The notes beneath the pieces are model-generated. The model was given only the letters and a program-made list of their open reading frames with translations, was not told the origin of the DNA and did not search any database. A DNA stretch of 64,000 nt. Source: Pseudomonas fortuita. Its GTDB lineage: Bacteria; Pseudomonadota; Gammaproteobacteria; Pseudomonadales; Pseudomonadaceae. The first letter of the stretch is position 1, and the number at the start of each line of letters is the position of its first letter. Location of the stretch: the NCBI RefSeq assembly GCF_026898135.2, contig NZ_CP114035.2, positions 6,055,501 to 6,119,500 of the forward strand. The letters run 5' to 3'. This document shows positions 9,848-18,651 of the stretch, piece after piece. Made by a program: the position numbers and the translations under genes.

Positions 9848-10945
9848 TTATTTGCCCGATTTGATCTTGGTCCAGCTGCGGGTGATTACACGCTGCACAG
9901 AAGCGTCAGGCGCAGCGATCGCGTACAGCTGCTTCTTCACTTCGGCAGGCGGGTAGATGCTCGGGTCACCGCTGATGTCTTTGTTCACGAGCGCAGTGGC
10001 AGCCTGGTTGCCGTTCGGGAAGCGCACGGCGTTGGTGATCTCGGCCATGATTTCCGGCTGCATCAGGAAGTCCATGAACTGATAGGCGGCGTCTTTATGC
10101 TCGGCATCTTTGGGGATGGCGACCATGTCATAGAAGGTACCGGCGCCTTCTTTCGGAATGACGTAGTCCACTTTCACCTTGTCGCCAGCTTCGTGGGCGC
10201 GGGCCTTGGACTGCTCCAGGTCACCCGAGTAACCGACCGCCACGCAGATGTTGCCGTTGGCCATGTCGCCGATGTACTTGGACGAGTGGAAGTAGGTGAT
10301 CGAAGGACGAATCTTGAGGAACAGGTCCTCGGCGGCCTTCAGGTCTTCTTTTTTGGTGCTGTTGCTCGGCAGGCCCAGGTAGTGCAGCGCGGCCGGGATC
10401 ATTTCGGTCGGTGCATCGAGGAAGCTCACACCGCAGCTTTTGAGCTTGGCGATGTTCTCAGGCTTGAACACCACGTCCCACGAGTCGATCTTGTCCACGC
10501 CCAGCGCGGCCTTGACCTTCTCCGGGTTGTAGCCGATGCCGATCGAGCCCCACATGTACGGGAAGGCGTGCTTGTTGTCCTTGTCGCTGGCATCGCCAAC
10601 GGCTTTGAGCAGGTCGGGGTCGAGGTTCTTCCAGTTCGGCAGCTTGGAACGGTCCAGCTCCTCGTAAACACCCGCCTTGATCTGCTTGGCCAGGAAGTTG
10701 TTGGACGGCACCACGATGTCGTAGCCCGACTTGCCTGCCAGCAGCTTGGCTTCGAGGGTTTCGTTGCTGTCGAAGACGTCGTACTTGACCTTGATACCGG
10801 TCTGCTTCTCGAACTTGGCGATGGTGTCCGGCGCGATGTAGTCCGACCAGTTGTAGACGTTCAACACCTTGTCTTCAGCCTGAACAGCGGAGGCCATGGC
10901 ACCCATAAGGGCGGCGGCCAGCAACGTCTTGCCCATTTTCTTCAT
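9848..10945 (-). CDS. spuD: Polyamine-binding periplasmic protein, SpuD-like
   Basis: The product has 365 residues. The N terminus is a Sec signal peptide ([20 protein letters not shown]) with cleavage near AVQA/ED. The mature chain has [13 protein letters not shown] near its start, as in PotF, and the hinge text [19 protein letters not shown]. It delivers polyamine (putrescine preferred by its P. aeruginosa homologue) to the SpuFGH importer. A GGAG site lies about nine bases before the ATG. It is similar to SpuE over its full length, evidence of a tandem duplication. Hairpins lie both before it (11042-11081) and after it (9806-9833). Confidence 0.92.
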   Translation of the reverse strand: MKKMGKTLLAAALMGAMASAVQAEDKVLNVYNWSDYIAPDTIAKFEKQTGIKVKYDVFDSNETLEAKLLAGKSGYDIVVPSNNFLAKQIKAGVYEELDRSKLPNWKNLDPDLLKAVGDASDKDNKHAFPYMWGSIGIGYNPEKVKAALGVDKIDSWDVVFKPENIAKLKSCGVSFLDAPTEMIPAALHYLGLPSNSTKKEDLKAAEDLFLKIRPSITYFHSSKYIGDMANGNICVAVGYSGDLEQSKARAHEAGDKVKVDYVIPKEGAGTFYDMVAIPKDAEHKDAAYQFMDFLMQPEIMAEITNAVRFPNGNQAATALVNKDISGDPSIYPPAEVKKQLYAIAAPDASVQRVITRSWTKIKSGK

Positions 10946-11041
10946 GCGTAATGCTCCAGAATTTTTGTTTAGCCTTCCGTTCAGCAGCCAGGACCCACGG
11001 TGCAGAGCGCGCGGCGACTGAAACAGTCGCTAGTCTGGCAA

Positions 11042-11081
11042 GTTACAAGGCCCTGTATCAAGGAAAGCAGGGCGTTGTAAC
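11042..11081. promoter_or_regulatory. 14-bp hairpin between spuC and spuD
   Basis: GTTACAAGGCCCTG at 11042-11055 pairs with CAGGGCGTTGTAAC at 11068-11081 with a single mismatch and a 12-base loop. It lies in the 169-bp gap after spuC. A separate spuD promoter downstream of it is possible, but I cannot identify one with confidence. Confidence 0.6.
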
Positions 11082-11114
11082 GACTTAATGTCACATCGCT
11101 AGCCTAGCAGGTGC

Positions 11115-12476
11115 TCAGTTGATCGCCTGGAGCGTCAGGTCCAGGCATTTGCGCGCCTTTTCCACCAGCTCGTCGATCTCCGCATGGCTGATCACCAGCG
11201 GCGGCGCGATGATCATGGTGTCACCCACCGCGCGCATGATCAGGCCATTTTCGAAGCAGAAGTTGCGGCAGATCATGCCCACACCCTTGCCCTCGTAACG
11301 GCTGCGGGTGGCCTTGTCCTTGACCAGCTCGATCGCGCCGAGCATGCCAAGGCCACGGACTTCACCCACCAGTGGGTGGTCCTGCAGCTCACGCAAACGC
11401 TTTTGCAAATACGGTGCCGCTTCAGTGCGCGCCTTCTCGACAATTTTCTCGTCGCGCAGGATGCGCAGGTTTTCCAGGCCCACCGCGGCCGCGACCGGAT
11501 GACCCGAATAGGTGAAACCGTGGTTGAAGTCACCGCCTTCGCTGATGACCTTGGCCACTTTGTCACGCACGATCACACCGCCCATGGGGATGTAACCGGA
11601 GGTCAGGCCCTTGGCGATGGTCATAAGGTCGGGCTTGAGGTCGTAATAGTCAGAGCCGAACCATTCGCCGGTACGGCCGAAACCGCAGATGACTTCGTCG
11701 GCAACGAACAGGATGTCGTACTTGGCAAGAATCTCCTTCACCTTCGGCCAATAGGTTTCTGGCGGGATGATCACGCCGCCTGCGCCCTGGATAGGCTCGG
11801 CGATGAAGGCGGCGACGTTGTCTTCGCCCACTTCGAGGATTTTCTTCTCCAGCTGCTCGGCCGCCCAGACACCGAACGCATCCGGGGTCATGTCACCGCC
11901 TTCGCCGAACCAGTACGGCTGCGGGATGTGCACGATGCCCGGGATCGGCAGGCCGCCCTGCTCGTGCATGCCGCTCATGCCGCCCAGGCAAGCACCGGCG
12001 AAGGTGGAGCCGTGATAGCCGTTGATACGGCCGATGATGGTCTGCTTGTGCGGTTTGCCCTTCAGCGCCCAGTAGTGACGCACCATGCGCAGCACGGTGT
12101 CGTTGCCTTCTGAGCCGGAGCCGGTGAAGAACACATGGGTCATGCCTTCGGGCGCCACATCGGTGATCGCCTTGGCCAGTTCCAGCGCAGGCGGGTGAGC
12201 AGTCTGGAAGAACAAGTTGTAGTACGGCAGCTCGCGCATCTGCTTTTCTGCCGCCTGCACCAGCTCTTCACGGCCGTAACCGACCGCCACGCACCACAGG
12301 CCCGCCATGCCGTCGAGGATCTTGTGCCCCTCGCTGTCCCACAAATGCACGCCCTGGGCCTTGGTGATAATGCGCGGCCCCTTCTCCTTCAGCTGCTTGT
12401 AGTCACTGAAAGGTGCGAGATGGTGCTCCCCGCTCAGGGTTTGCCATTCACGGGTTTGCGGGTTGTTGACGCTCAT
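11115..12476 (-). CDS. spuC: Polyamine (putrescine) aminotransferase, SpuC-like, PLP-dependent
   Basis: The product has 453 residues, the usual size for class-III aminotransferases. The PLP-binding lysine is Lys289 in TIAKGLTSGY, and the cofactor-ring aspartate is Asp260 in FVADEVICGFGRTG. The enzyme moves the amino group of putrescine (or cadaverine, spermidine) to pyruvate, giving the aldehyde of the transaminase route of polyamine breakdown. A GGAGAAG ribosome site precedes the ATG. It lies between spuB and the binding-protein genes, in the same order as in P. aeruginosa. Confidence 0.92.
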   Translation of the reverse strand: MSVNNPQTREWQTLSGEHHLAPFSDYKQLKEKGPRIITKAQGVHLWDSEGHKILDGMAGLWCVAVGYGREELVQAAEKQMRELPYYNLFFQTAHPPALELAKAITDVAPEGMTHVFFTGSGSEGNDTVLRMVRHYWALKGKPHKQTIIGRINGYHGSTFAGACLGGMSGMHEQGGLPIPGIVHIPQPYWFGEGGDMTPDAFGVWAAEQLEKKILEVGEDNVAAFIAEPIQGAGGVIIPPETYWPKVKEILAKYDILFVADEVICGFGRTGEWFGSDYYDLKPDLMTIAKGLTSGYIPMGGVIVRDKVAKVISEGGDFNHGFTYSGHPVAAAVGLENLRILRDEKIVEKARTEAAPYLQKRLRELQDHPLVGEVRGLGMLGAIELVKDKATRSRYEGKGVGMICRNFCFENGLIMRAVGDTMIIAPPLVISHAEIDELVEKARKCLDLTLQAIN

Positions 12477-12524
12477 GTGCTTCTCCGTTGTTCGACAGCC
12501 GCGCTCCAGCGGCCCCAGGGTTTA

Positions 12525-13883
12525 TCAGACAGCGAACAGCAGGAACTCACGCTCCCAGGAACTGATGACGCGTTTGAAGTTCTCGTGCTCGGCGCGCTTG
12601 GTGGCGACGTAGCCGGTAATGAATTTCTTGCCCAGGTACTGCACCAACGCTCGGCTGTTTTCCATGCGCTCCAGGGCATCTTCGATGGTCAGCGGCAGGC
12701 GCAGGTTGCGGCGTTCGTAGCCACGGCCCTGCACCGGCGCGCTGGCCTCGATGCCTTCGACCATGCCGATGTAGCCACACAGCAGGCTGGCGGCAATGGC
12801 CAGGTAAGGGTTGGCGTCAGCGCCCGGCAGGCGGTTCTCGACCCGGCGGCTTTGCGGGCCGGCATCCGGTACGCGCAGGCCGACGGTGCGGTTTTCTTCG
12901 CCCCACTCCACGTTCACCGGCGCCGACGTGTCGGGCAGGAAGCGGCGGAACGAGTTGACGTTGGGGGCGAACAGCGGCAGCGCCTCGGGGATGAACTTCT
13001 GCAAGCCACCGATGTGGTTGAGGAACAGCTCGCTCATGCTGCCGTCTTCATTGCTGAAGATGTTCTTGCCAGTGGCCAGGTCGACCACGCTCTGGTGCAG
13101 GTGCATGGCACTGCCCGGCTCGCCGGTCATGGGCTTGGCCATGAAGGTGGCGGCCACGTTGTGCTTGAGTGCAGCCTCGCGCATGGTGCGCTTGAACACC
13201 AGGATCTGGTCGGCCAGGTGCAGGGCGTTGCCGTGACGGAAGTTGATTTCCATCTGCGCCGTGCCGTCTTCGTGAATCAGCGTGTCCAGGTCCAGCTGCT
13301 GCAGTTCGCACCAGTCGTACACGTCTTCGAACAGCGGGTCGAATTCGTTGGCGGCTTCGATCGAGAACGACTGGCGGCCGGTTTCCGGGCGGCCCGAACG
13401 GCCTACCGGGGGCTGCAACGGGAAGTCCGGGTCTTCGCTGCGCTTGGTCAGGTAGAACTCCATCTCGGGCGCGACAATCGGCTGCCAGCCCTTGTCGGCG
13501 TAGAGCTTGAGGACTTTCTTCAACACGTTGCGCGGCGACAGTTCGACCGGGTTGCCCTTCTTGTCGTAGGTGTCGTGGATCACCTGCGCTGTCGGCTCGA
13601 TGGCCCACGGCACCAGGAACACGGCGTTCTCGTCGGGGCGGCAGATCATGTCGATGTCGGCCGGGTCGAGCAGTTCGTAATAGATGTCGTCGTCGACGTA
13701 GTCGCCAGTCACGGTCTGCAGCAGCACGCTCTCGGGCAGGCGCATGCCTTTTTCAGCGATGAATTTGTTGGTGGGCGAAATCTTGCCGCGCGTGATGCCG
13801 GTCAGGTCACTGATCATGCATTCGACTTCGGTGATCTTGTGCTCTTTCAACCAATCGGTGAGCTGGTCGAGGTTGTTACTCAT
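12525..13883 (-). CDS. spuB: Gamma-glutamylpolyamine synthetase, SpuB-like (glutamine synthetase family)
   Basis: The product has 452 residues from the ATG at 13883, with GAGG eight bases upstream; the in-frame start at 13913 has no site. It has the glutamine synthetase fold: an N-terminal beta-grasp (CMISDLTGITRGK), the metal-binding strand PEMEFYLTK, the ATP/glutamate segment GSAMHLHQSV, and NPYLAIAASL. Members of this branch (PuuA-like) join glutamate to a polyamine amine group rather than to ammonia. It is divergent from its paralogue spuI, with a 574-bp intergenic region between. Confidence 0.88.
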   Translation of the reverse strand: MSNNLDQLTDWLKEHKITEVECMISDLTGITRGKISPTNKFIAEKGMRLPESVLLQTVTGDYVDDDIYYELLDPADIDMICRPDENAVFLVPWAIEPTAQVIHDTYDKKGNPVELSPRNVLKKVLKLYADKGWQPIVAPEMEFYLTKRSEDPDFPLQPPVGRSGRPETGRQSFSIEAANEFDPLFEDVYDWCELQQLDLDTLIHEDGTAQMEINFRHGNALHLADQILVFKRTMREAALKHNVAATFMAKPMTGEPGSAMHLHQSVVDLATGKNIFSNEDGSMSELFLNHIGGLQKFIPEALPLFAPNVNSFRRFLPDTSAPVNVEWGEENRTVGLRVPDAGPQSRRVENRLPGADANPYLAIAASLLCGYIGMVEGIEASAPVQGRGYERRNLRLPLTIEDALERMENSRALVQYLGKKFITGYVATKRAEHENFKRVISSWEREFLLFAV

Positions 13884-14457
13884 AAATACCTCAGGAGGTA
13901 AGGTGGGCCGCACGTTGATTCTGGATGGAGTAGATTGCTAAAGCAAAAACCCCCGCGCAGCGCCGCAGTGGATACACTGAAAACAAGTGTGTCCATAATG
14001 AGTTGGAAGGGCAGGAAGACGAAGTGAAAGGCGGCAAGCCGCTTCGAGGCCAGGACCGTAGACGCCAAACGTCAATTATTGCGGCCAGGGCGACCACGCC
14101 ATTGACGAAGCTTGCAAAAACGACAGAGGTACCCGTTGGCACTGCGCAGGCAGTGCTTTCAGGTCGCGGCAAGCGGACCATGTGACCCTCGTATTATTGT
14201 GTTCTGGGTTGTGACCGAGCTTAGCCTTGTTCATTTTTTTACACAACACCCGCGTAAAAAATAAAAGACGGCACGCTTGAGATACCCCTTTGCAGGTGAA
14301 ATAGCGGATAATGGCACGCCCCGATTTGCAGCAAATCTGCCGTAGATGTGCCATTTCAGGGCATCATGGGGTTGGCTTGACATCAGTATGGCTTTTCGAT
14401 TGACTGGTCCTGCAAGCCCCCCTTGATTGATATTTTTAACAACAAAGGTGTTGCATC
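13884..14457. promoter_or_regulatory. Divergent spuB/spuI intergenic region (574 bp), no gene seen
   Basis: Three short open frames cross this region, two on minus and one on plus, but none has a ribosome site or a recognisable product. Base composition is lower in GC than the flanks, as expected for a promoter region. The clearest structure is the nested palindrome at 14310-14355. P. aeruginosa has spuA at this place; there is no trace of it here. Specific promoter elements could not be assigned with confidence. Confidence 0.6.
14310..14355. promoter_or_regulatory. Nested inverted repeats upstream of spuI, candidate operator
   Basis: A perfect 7-1-7 palindrome, GATTTGCAGCAAATC, lies at 14323-14337. 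It is enclosed by outer arms AATGGCAC (14310-14317) and GTGCCATT (14348-14355), also perfectly complementary. The whole element is about 100 bp upstream of the spuI start. Two-tier dyad symmetry fits a dimeric or tetrameric regulator of polyamine genes; the regulator is not encoded in this window. Confidence 0.5.
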
Positions 14458-15834
14458 ATGTCGGTACCCCCGCGTGCCGTTCAGCTTAACGAAGCGAACG
14501 CGTTCCTTAAGGAACATCCTGAGGTTCTCTACGTTGACCTTCTGATTGCAGATATGAATGGTGTGGTGCGCGGCAAGCGCATTGAGCGCACCAGCCTCCA
14601 CAAGGTTTACGAGAAAGGCATCAACCTGCCGGCCTCCCTCTTCGCCCTGGACATCAACGGTTCCACCGTCGAAAGTACCGGGCTTGGCCTGGACATTGGC
14701 GATGCTGACCGCATCTGCTACCCGATCCCCGACACGCTCTGTAACGAGCCGTGGCAAAAGCGCCCCACTGCCCAACTGCTGATGACCATGCACGAGATCG
14801 AAGGCGAGCCGTTCTTCGCCGACCCTCGTGAAGTGCTGCGTCAGGTGGTGAGCAAGTTCGACGAGATGGGCCTCACCATTTGCGCTGCATTCGAACTGGA
14901 GTTCTACCTGATCGACCAGGAGAACGTGAACGGCCGCCCGCAGCCGCCGCGCTCGCCAATTTCGGGCAAACGCCCGCAGTCGACCCAGGTGTACCTGATC
15001 GACGACCTCGACGAATATGCCGACTGCCTGCAGGACATCCTCGAAGGCGCGAAAGAACAAGGCATCCCGGCCGACGCCATCGTCAAGGAAAGCGCCCCGG
15101 CGCAGTTCGAAGTCAACCTGCACCACGTCCCCGACCCGCTCAAGGCCTGTGACTACGCAGTACTGCTCAAGCGGTTGATCAAGAACATTGCGTACGACCA
15201 TGAAATGGATACCACCTTCATGGCCAAGCCCTACCCGGGCCAGGCAGGCAACGGCCTGCATGTACACATTTCCGTGCTGGACAAAGATGGCCACAACATC
15301 TTCACCAGCGAGGATCCCGAGCAGAACGCCGCGCTACGTCACGCTGTCGGCGGTGTGCTCGAGACCCTGCCCGCGTCCATGGCGTTCCTTTGCCCGAACG
15401 TCAACTCGTACCGCCGCTTTGGCGCGCAGTTCTATGTTCCGAACGCGCCAAGCTGGGGCCTGGACAACCGCACCGTAGCGCTGCGGGTGCCAACAGGCTC
15501 GGCAGATGCCGTGCGCCTCGAGCACCGGGTCGCCGGCGCCGACGCCAACCCGTACCTGATGATGGCGGCCGTGCTGGCAGGCGTGCACCACGGCCTGACC
15601 AACAAGATCGAGCCGGGCAAGCCAATCGAAGGCAACTCGTACGAGCAGCTGGAGCAGAGCCTGCCGAACAACCTGCGCGATGCCTTGCGCGAGCTGGACG
15701 ACAGCGAGATCCTCAACAAGTACATCGATCCGAAGTACATCGACATCTTCGTCGCGTGCAAGGAAAGCGAGCTGGAGGAGTTCGAGCACTCGATCTCCGA
15801 CCTCGAGTACAACTGGTACCTGCATACCGTGTAA
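14458..15834 (+). CDS. spuI: Gamma-glutamylpolyamine synthetase, SpuI-like (glutamine synthetase family)
   Basis: The product has 458 residues. It has the same glutamine synthetase layout as SpuB: N-terminal MNGVVRGKRI, metal-binding AFELEFYLID, substrate segment GNGLHVHISV, and NPYLMMAAVL. It is predicted to attach glutamate to putrescine or another polyamine, the first step of the gamma-glutamylation route. AAAGGTG lies about eight bases upstream of the ATG. It is transcribed alone, away from spuB, and ends in a good intrinsic terminator at 15840-15864. The order spuI-<>-spuB matches P. aeruginosa apart from the absent spuA. Confidence 0.88.
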   Translation: MSVPPRAVQLNEANAFLKEHPEVLYVDLLIADMNGVVRGKRIERTSLHKVYEKGINLPASLFALDINGSTVESTGLGLDIGDADRICYPIPDTLCNEPWQKRPTAQLLMTMHEIEGEPFFADPREVLRQVVSKFDEMGLTICAAFELEFYLIDQENVNGRPQPPRSPISGKRPQSTQVYLIDDLDEYADCLQDILEGAKEQGIPADAIVKESAPAQFEVNLHHVPDPLKACDYAVLLKRLIKNIAYDHEMDTTFMAKPYPGQAGNGLHVHISVLDKDGHNIFTSEDPEQNAALRHAVGGVLETLPASMAFLCPNVNSYRRFGAQFYVPNAPSWGLDNRTVALRVPTGSADAVRLEHRVAGADANPYLMMAAVLAGVHHGLTNKIEPGKPIEGNSYEQLEQSLPNNLRDALRELDDSEILNKYIDPKYIDIFVACKESELEEFEHSISDLEYNWYLHTV

Positions 15835-15839
15835 ACAAA

Positions 15840-15864
15840 AACGCCGCCCCTCAAGGGCGGCGTT
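15840..15864 (+). terminator. Intrinsic terminator after spuI
   Basis: AACGCCGCCC at 15840-15849 pairs with GGGCGGCGTT at 15855-15864 around a five-base loop. It is followed by TCTTGTTT. It begins five bases past the spuI stop. Confidence 0.85.
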
Positions 15865-15929
15865 CTTGTTTGAGACCGGTGTCGCCCGCTTCCGCAGGTA
15901 AGCCACAAGCTTCAGCACTGGAGATTACC

Positions 15930-15963
15930 CTGTGGGAGCGGGCTTGTCCCGCGAAGAGGCCGG
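15930..15963. repeat. Single REP element
   Basis: One copy of the REP family, core TGTGGGAGCGGGCTTGTCCC followed by GCGAAGAGGCCGG. It sits between the ends of the convergent spuI and argA genes. Confidence 0.85.
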
Positions 15964-15970
15964 TACAGGC

Positions 15971-17269
15971 TTAAAGCGGTTTCTCGAAAATCTTCGAATT
16001 GCGCTGGTAGTTGTACAGCGAAGCCCGCGCCGATGGCAGCCGCTCCACACCGCTGGGTGCAAAACCGCGCTCACGGAACCAGTGCGCCGTACGCGTCGTG
16101 AGCACGAACAGGGTATTCAACCCCATCTGCCGCGCCCGGCTCTCGATGCGCTCCAGCAATTCATCTCCGCGCCCGCCGTGGCGGTATTCCGGGTTCACCG
16201 CCAGGCATGCCAGTTCCCCTGCCTCGGAGTCGGCAATCGGGTACAACGCCGCACAGGCGATGATCATGCCCTCGCGCTCGACCACGCTGAACTGCTCGAT
16301 CTCCCGCTCCAGCACTTCACGCGAGCGGCGCACCAGAATGCCCTGCTCTTCCAGCGGGCTGATCAGTTCCAGCAAGCCGCCCACATCCTCGATGGTTGCC
16401 TCGCGCACCACTTCGAACTGCTCCTGCGACACGAGCGTACCGCCACCACCCCGGGTGAACAGCTCGGTCAGCAGTGCGCCGTCCTCGGCATAACTGACAA
16501 TGTGGCTGCGCGCCACGCCGCCCTTGCAGGCCTCGGCGGCGGCGTCCAGCAGTTCGCCCTGGTAGTCGCTGCCCAGACGCTGCAGGTGCGGGGCAACCTG
16601 CTGCGGGCGCAGTTCCCGCACCAGCTTGCCGTCGGCGTCCAGCAGGCCCGGCTCGGCGCCGAATAGCAGCAACTTGTCGGCCCCCAGTTCGATGGCGGCA
16701 CGGGTGGCCACATCTTCACAGGCCAGGTTGAAGATTTCGCCGGTGGGCGAGTAGCCCAGCGGCGACAACAGCACGATGGAGCGCTCGTCGAGCAGGCGGC
16801 TGATGCCCTTGCGGTCGACCCGGCGCACTTCACCGGTGTGGTGGTAGTCCACCCCTTCGAGCACGCCGATCGGCCGTGCGGTAACCAGGTTGCCAGACGC
16901 CACCCGCAGGCGCGAGCCTTGCATCGGCGACGCGGCGATGTCCATCGACAGGCGTGCCTCGATGGCCAGGCGCAGGGCGCCAACGGCATCGATCACGCAG
17001 TCCAGGGTGGCGGCATCGGTGATACGCAGGCCATGGTGGTAGTGCGGGGTCAGCCCGCGCTCGGCCAATCGGCTTTCGATCTGCGGGCGCGAGCCATGCA
17101 CCAGCACCAGGCGCACGCCAAGGCTGTGCAGCAACACCAGGTCGTGGACGATGTTGCCGAAATTAGGGTGTTCCACCCCATCGCCGGGGAGCATGACCAC
17201 GAAGGTGCAGTCGCGATGGGCATTGATGTACGGGGAGGCGTGACGCAGCCAGTTGACGTAGTCGGGCAT
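15971..17269 (-). CDS. argA: N-acetylglutamate synthase (amino-acid N-acetyltransferase), first step of arginine synthesis
   Basis: The product has 432 residues in two domains. The first 280 or so residues are an amino-acid-kinase-like domain (VLVHGSRPQIESRL near residue 55-68; FNLACEDVATRAAIELGADK), which in this family binds arginine for feedback control. The last 150 residues are a GNAT acetyltransferase domain with the acetyl-CoA loop EYRHGGRGDELL. It acetylates glutamate with acetyl-CoA in the cytoplasm. The start at 17269 has only a weak AGG upstream. argE follows at 17.4 kb on the same strand upstream; a 124-bp gap separates them, so they may have separate promoters. Confidence 0.93.
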   Translation of the reverse strand: MPDYVNWLRHASPYINAHRDCTFVVMLPGDGVEHPNFGNIVHDLVLLHSLGVRLVLVHGSRPQIESRLAERGLTPHYHHGLRITDAATLDCVIDAVGALRLAIEARLSMDIAASPMQGSRLRVASGNLVTARPIGVLEGVDYHHTGEVRRVDRKGISRLLDERSIVLLSPLGYSPTGEIFNLACEDVATRAAIELGADKLLLFGAEPGLLDADGKLVRELRPQQVAPHLQRLGSDYQGELLDAAAEACKGGVARSHIVSYAEDGALLTELFTRGGGGTLVSQEQFEVVREATIEDVGGLLELISPLEEQGILVRRSREVLEREIEQFSVVEREGMIIACAALYPIADSEAGELACLAVNPEYRHGGRGDELLERIESRARQMGLNTLFVLTTRTAHWFRERGFAPSGVERLPSARASLYNYQRNSKIFEKPL

Positions 17270-17393
17270 GACAGGGCCTGTGGATAAGTGGACGGAGAAC
17301 GGCGATACAAGGGGCGTTCAAGATCATCGTCGGAACAGGCTTGCGGTCACGCGCGGTCTCCTCTAGGCAGGAACGAATCAACTCGATTGACGT

Positions 17394-18536
17394 TTAGTGC
17401 AGGCAATAGTGCCGGATCAGGTCACGCAATAGACGCACGGTAGGCTCGATTCGTGACATTTCAAGGTATTCGCCGGGCTGGTGGGCACAGGCGATGTCGC
17501 CAGGGCCCAGCACGATGGTCTGGCAGCCCAGCTGCTGAAGATAAGGCGCTTCGGTGCCAAACGCCACCGCTTCGGCGCGATGGCCGGTCAGGCGTTCCGC
17601 CACTTGCACCAGCTCGGCATCGGCAGCCTGCTCGAACGGCGGCACCTCCGGGAACAACGGTGCGTAGTCAATGCGCACATCATGGCGCTCGGCCACGGGC
17701 ACCAGCTTTTCGCGTATGGCTGCGCGCAATTGCTCCACATCCATGCCCGGCAGCGGCCGCAGGTCGAATTCGAGCGCACACTGGCCACAGATGCGGTTGG
17801 GGTTGTCGCCGCCGTGGATGCAGCCGAAGTTCAGGGTCGGGGTCGGCACGGTGAACTGCGGGTTGCGGTAGGTTTGCTGCCATTGCTGGCGCAAGCCCAT
17901 CAGCTCGGCCATCACCGCGTGCATGGCCTCCAGGGCGCTGCGGCCCAGGCTTGGGTCCGACGAATGGCCGCTGCGCCCGAGGATGTCGATGCGGTCCATG
18001 AGAATGCCCTTGTGCATGCGGATCGGCCGCAGCCCGGTAGGCTCGCCGATGACCGCAGCACGGCCCAGGGGCTGGCCGGCCTCAGCCAGGGCGCGGGCAC
18101 CGGACATGGAGCTTTCTTCGTCGCAGGTGGCGAGGATCAGCAGTGGCTGCTTGAAGTCGTGCTCCAACAGCGGGATGACGGCTTCGATGACCAAGGCGAA
18201 AAAGCCCTTCATGTCACAGCTGCCCAGGCCGACCCAGCGGCCATCGACCTCGGTCAGCTTCAGCGGGTCGCTGGCCCACAGTTGTTCGTCATAGGGGACG
18301 GTATCGCTGTGCCCAGCCAGCACCAGGCCACCCGGGCCGCTGCCGCGGCTGGCCAGCAGGTTGAACTTGCCCGCAGTGACCTGCTGGATGTCGCATTTGA
18401 ACCCCAGGTCGCCCAGCCACCCCGCCAGCAGGTCGATCACGTGGCGGTTGGACTGGTCCAGCGCAGGTTGGGTGCAACTGACCGAAGGCGCGGCGATCAA
18501 GGCGGCAAACTGGTCTTTCAGCGTCGGCAACGGCAT
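17394..18536 (-). CDS. argE: Acetylornithine deacetylase (M20 metallopeptidase family)
   Basis: The product has 380 residues from the ATG at 18536, placed seven bases after GAGGAG; the in-frame ATG at 18542 is too close to that site. M20 metal-binding features are visible: the His/Asp segment VLAGHSDTVPYD, the Glu pair in CDEESSMSGA, and the C-terminal FGTEAPYLQQLG. It removes the acetyl group from N-acetylornithine, or possibly from a related acyl amino acid. Its neighbourhood with argA supports the arginine role. It is divergent from the CYTH-CHAD gene. Confidence 0.88.
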   Translation of the reverse strand: MPLPTLKDQFAALIAAPSVSCTQPALDQSNRHVIDLLAGWLGDLGFKCDIQQVTAGKFNLLASRGSGPGGLVLAGHSDTVPYDEQLWASDPLKLTEVDGRWVGLGSCDMKGFFALVIEAVIPLLEHDFKQPLLILATCDEESSMSGARALAEAGQPLGRAAVIGEPTGLRPIRMHKGILMDRIDILGRSGHSSDPSLGRSALEAMHAVMAELMGLRQQWQQTYRNPQFTVPTPTLNFGCIHGGDNPNRICGQCALEFDLRPLPGMDVEQLRAAIREKLVPVAERHDVRIDYAPLFPEVPPFEQAADAELVQVAERLTGHRAEAVAFGTEAPYLQQLGCQTIVLGPGDIACAHQPGEYLEMSRIEPTVRLLRDLIRHYCLH

Positions 18537-18651
18537 GCACATACTCCTCGGAAGCGTTGCCCATCATAGGACTATCCGCTGTCTGGAATAAACCGTTGGT
18601 GGCTGACTGCTGTAGACTCTCCGCCAACCACGCCCCTCTTTCGAGTCTGTG

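Noticed and set aside
13891..14354. Open frames of 92-97 codons in the spuB/spuI gap
   Set aside because: No ribosome site, codon use unlike neighbours, and overlap with the palindromic control element; treated as non-coding.
14370..14400. Sigma-70 promoter of spuI at TTGACA
   Set aside because: TTGACA near 14376 has no convincing -10 at the proper spacing. A sigma-54 site starting TGGCACG at 14312 also has wrong spacing.
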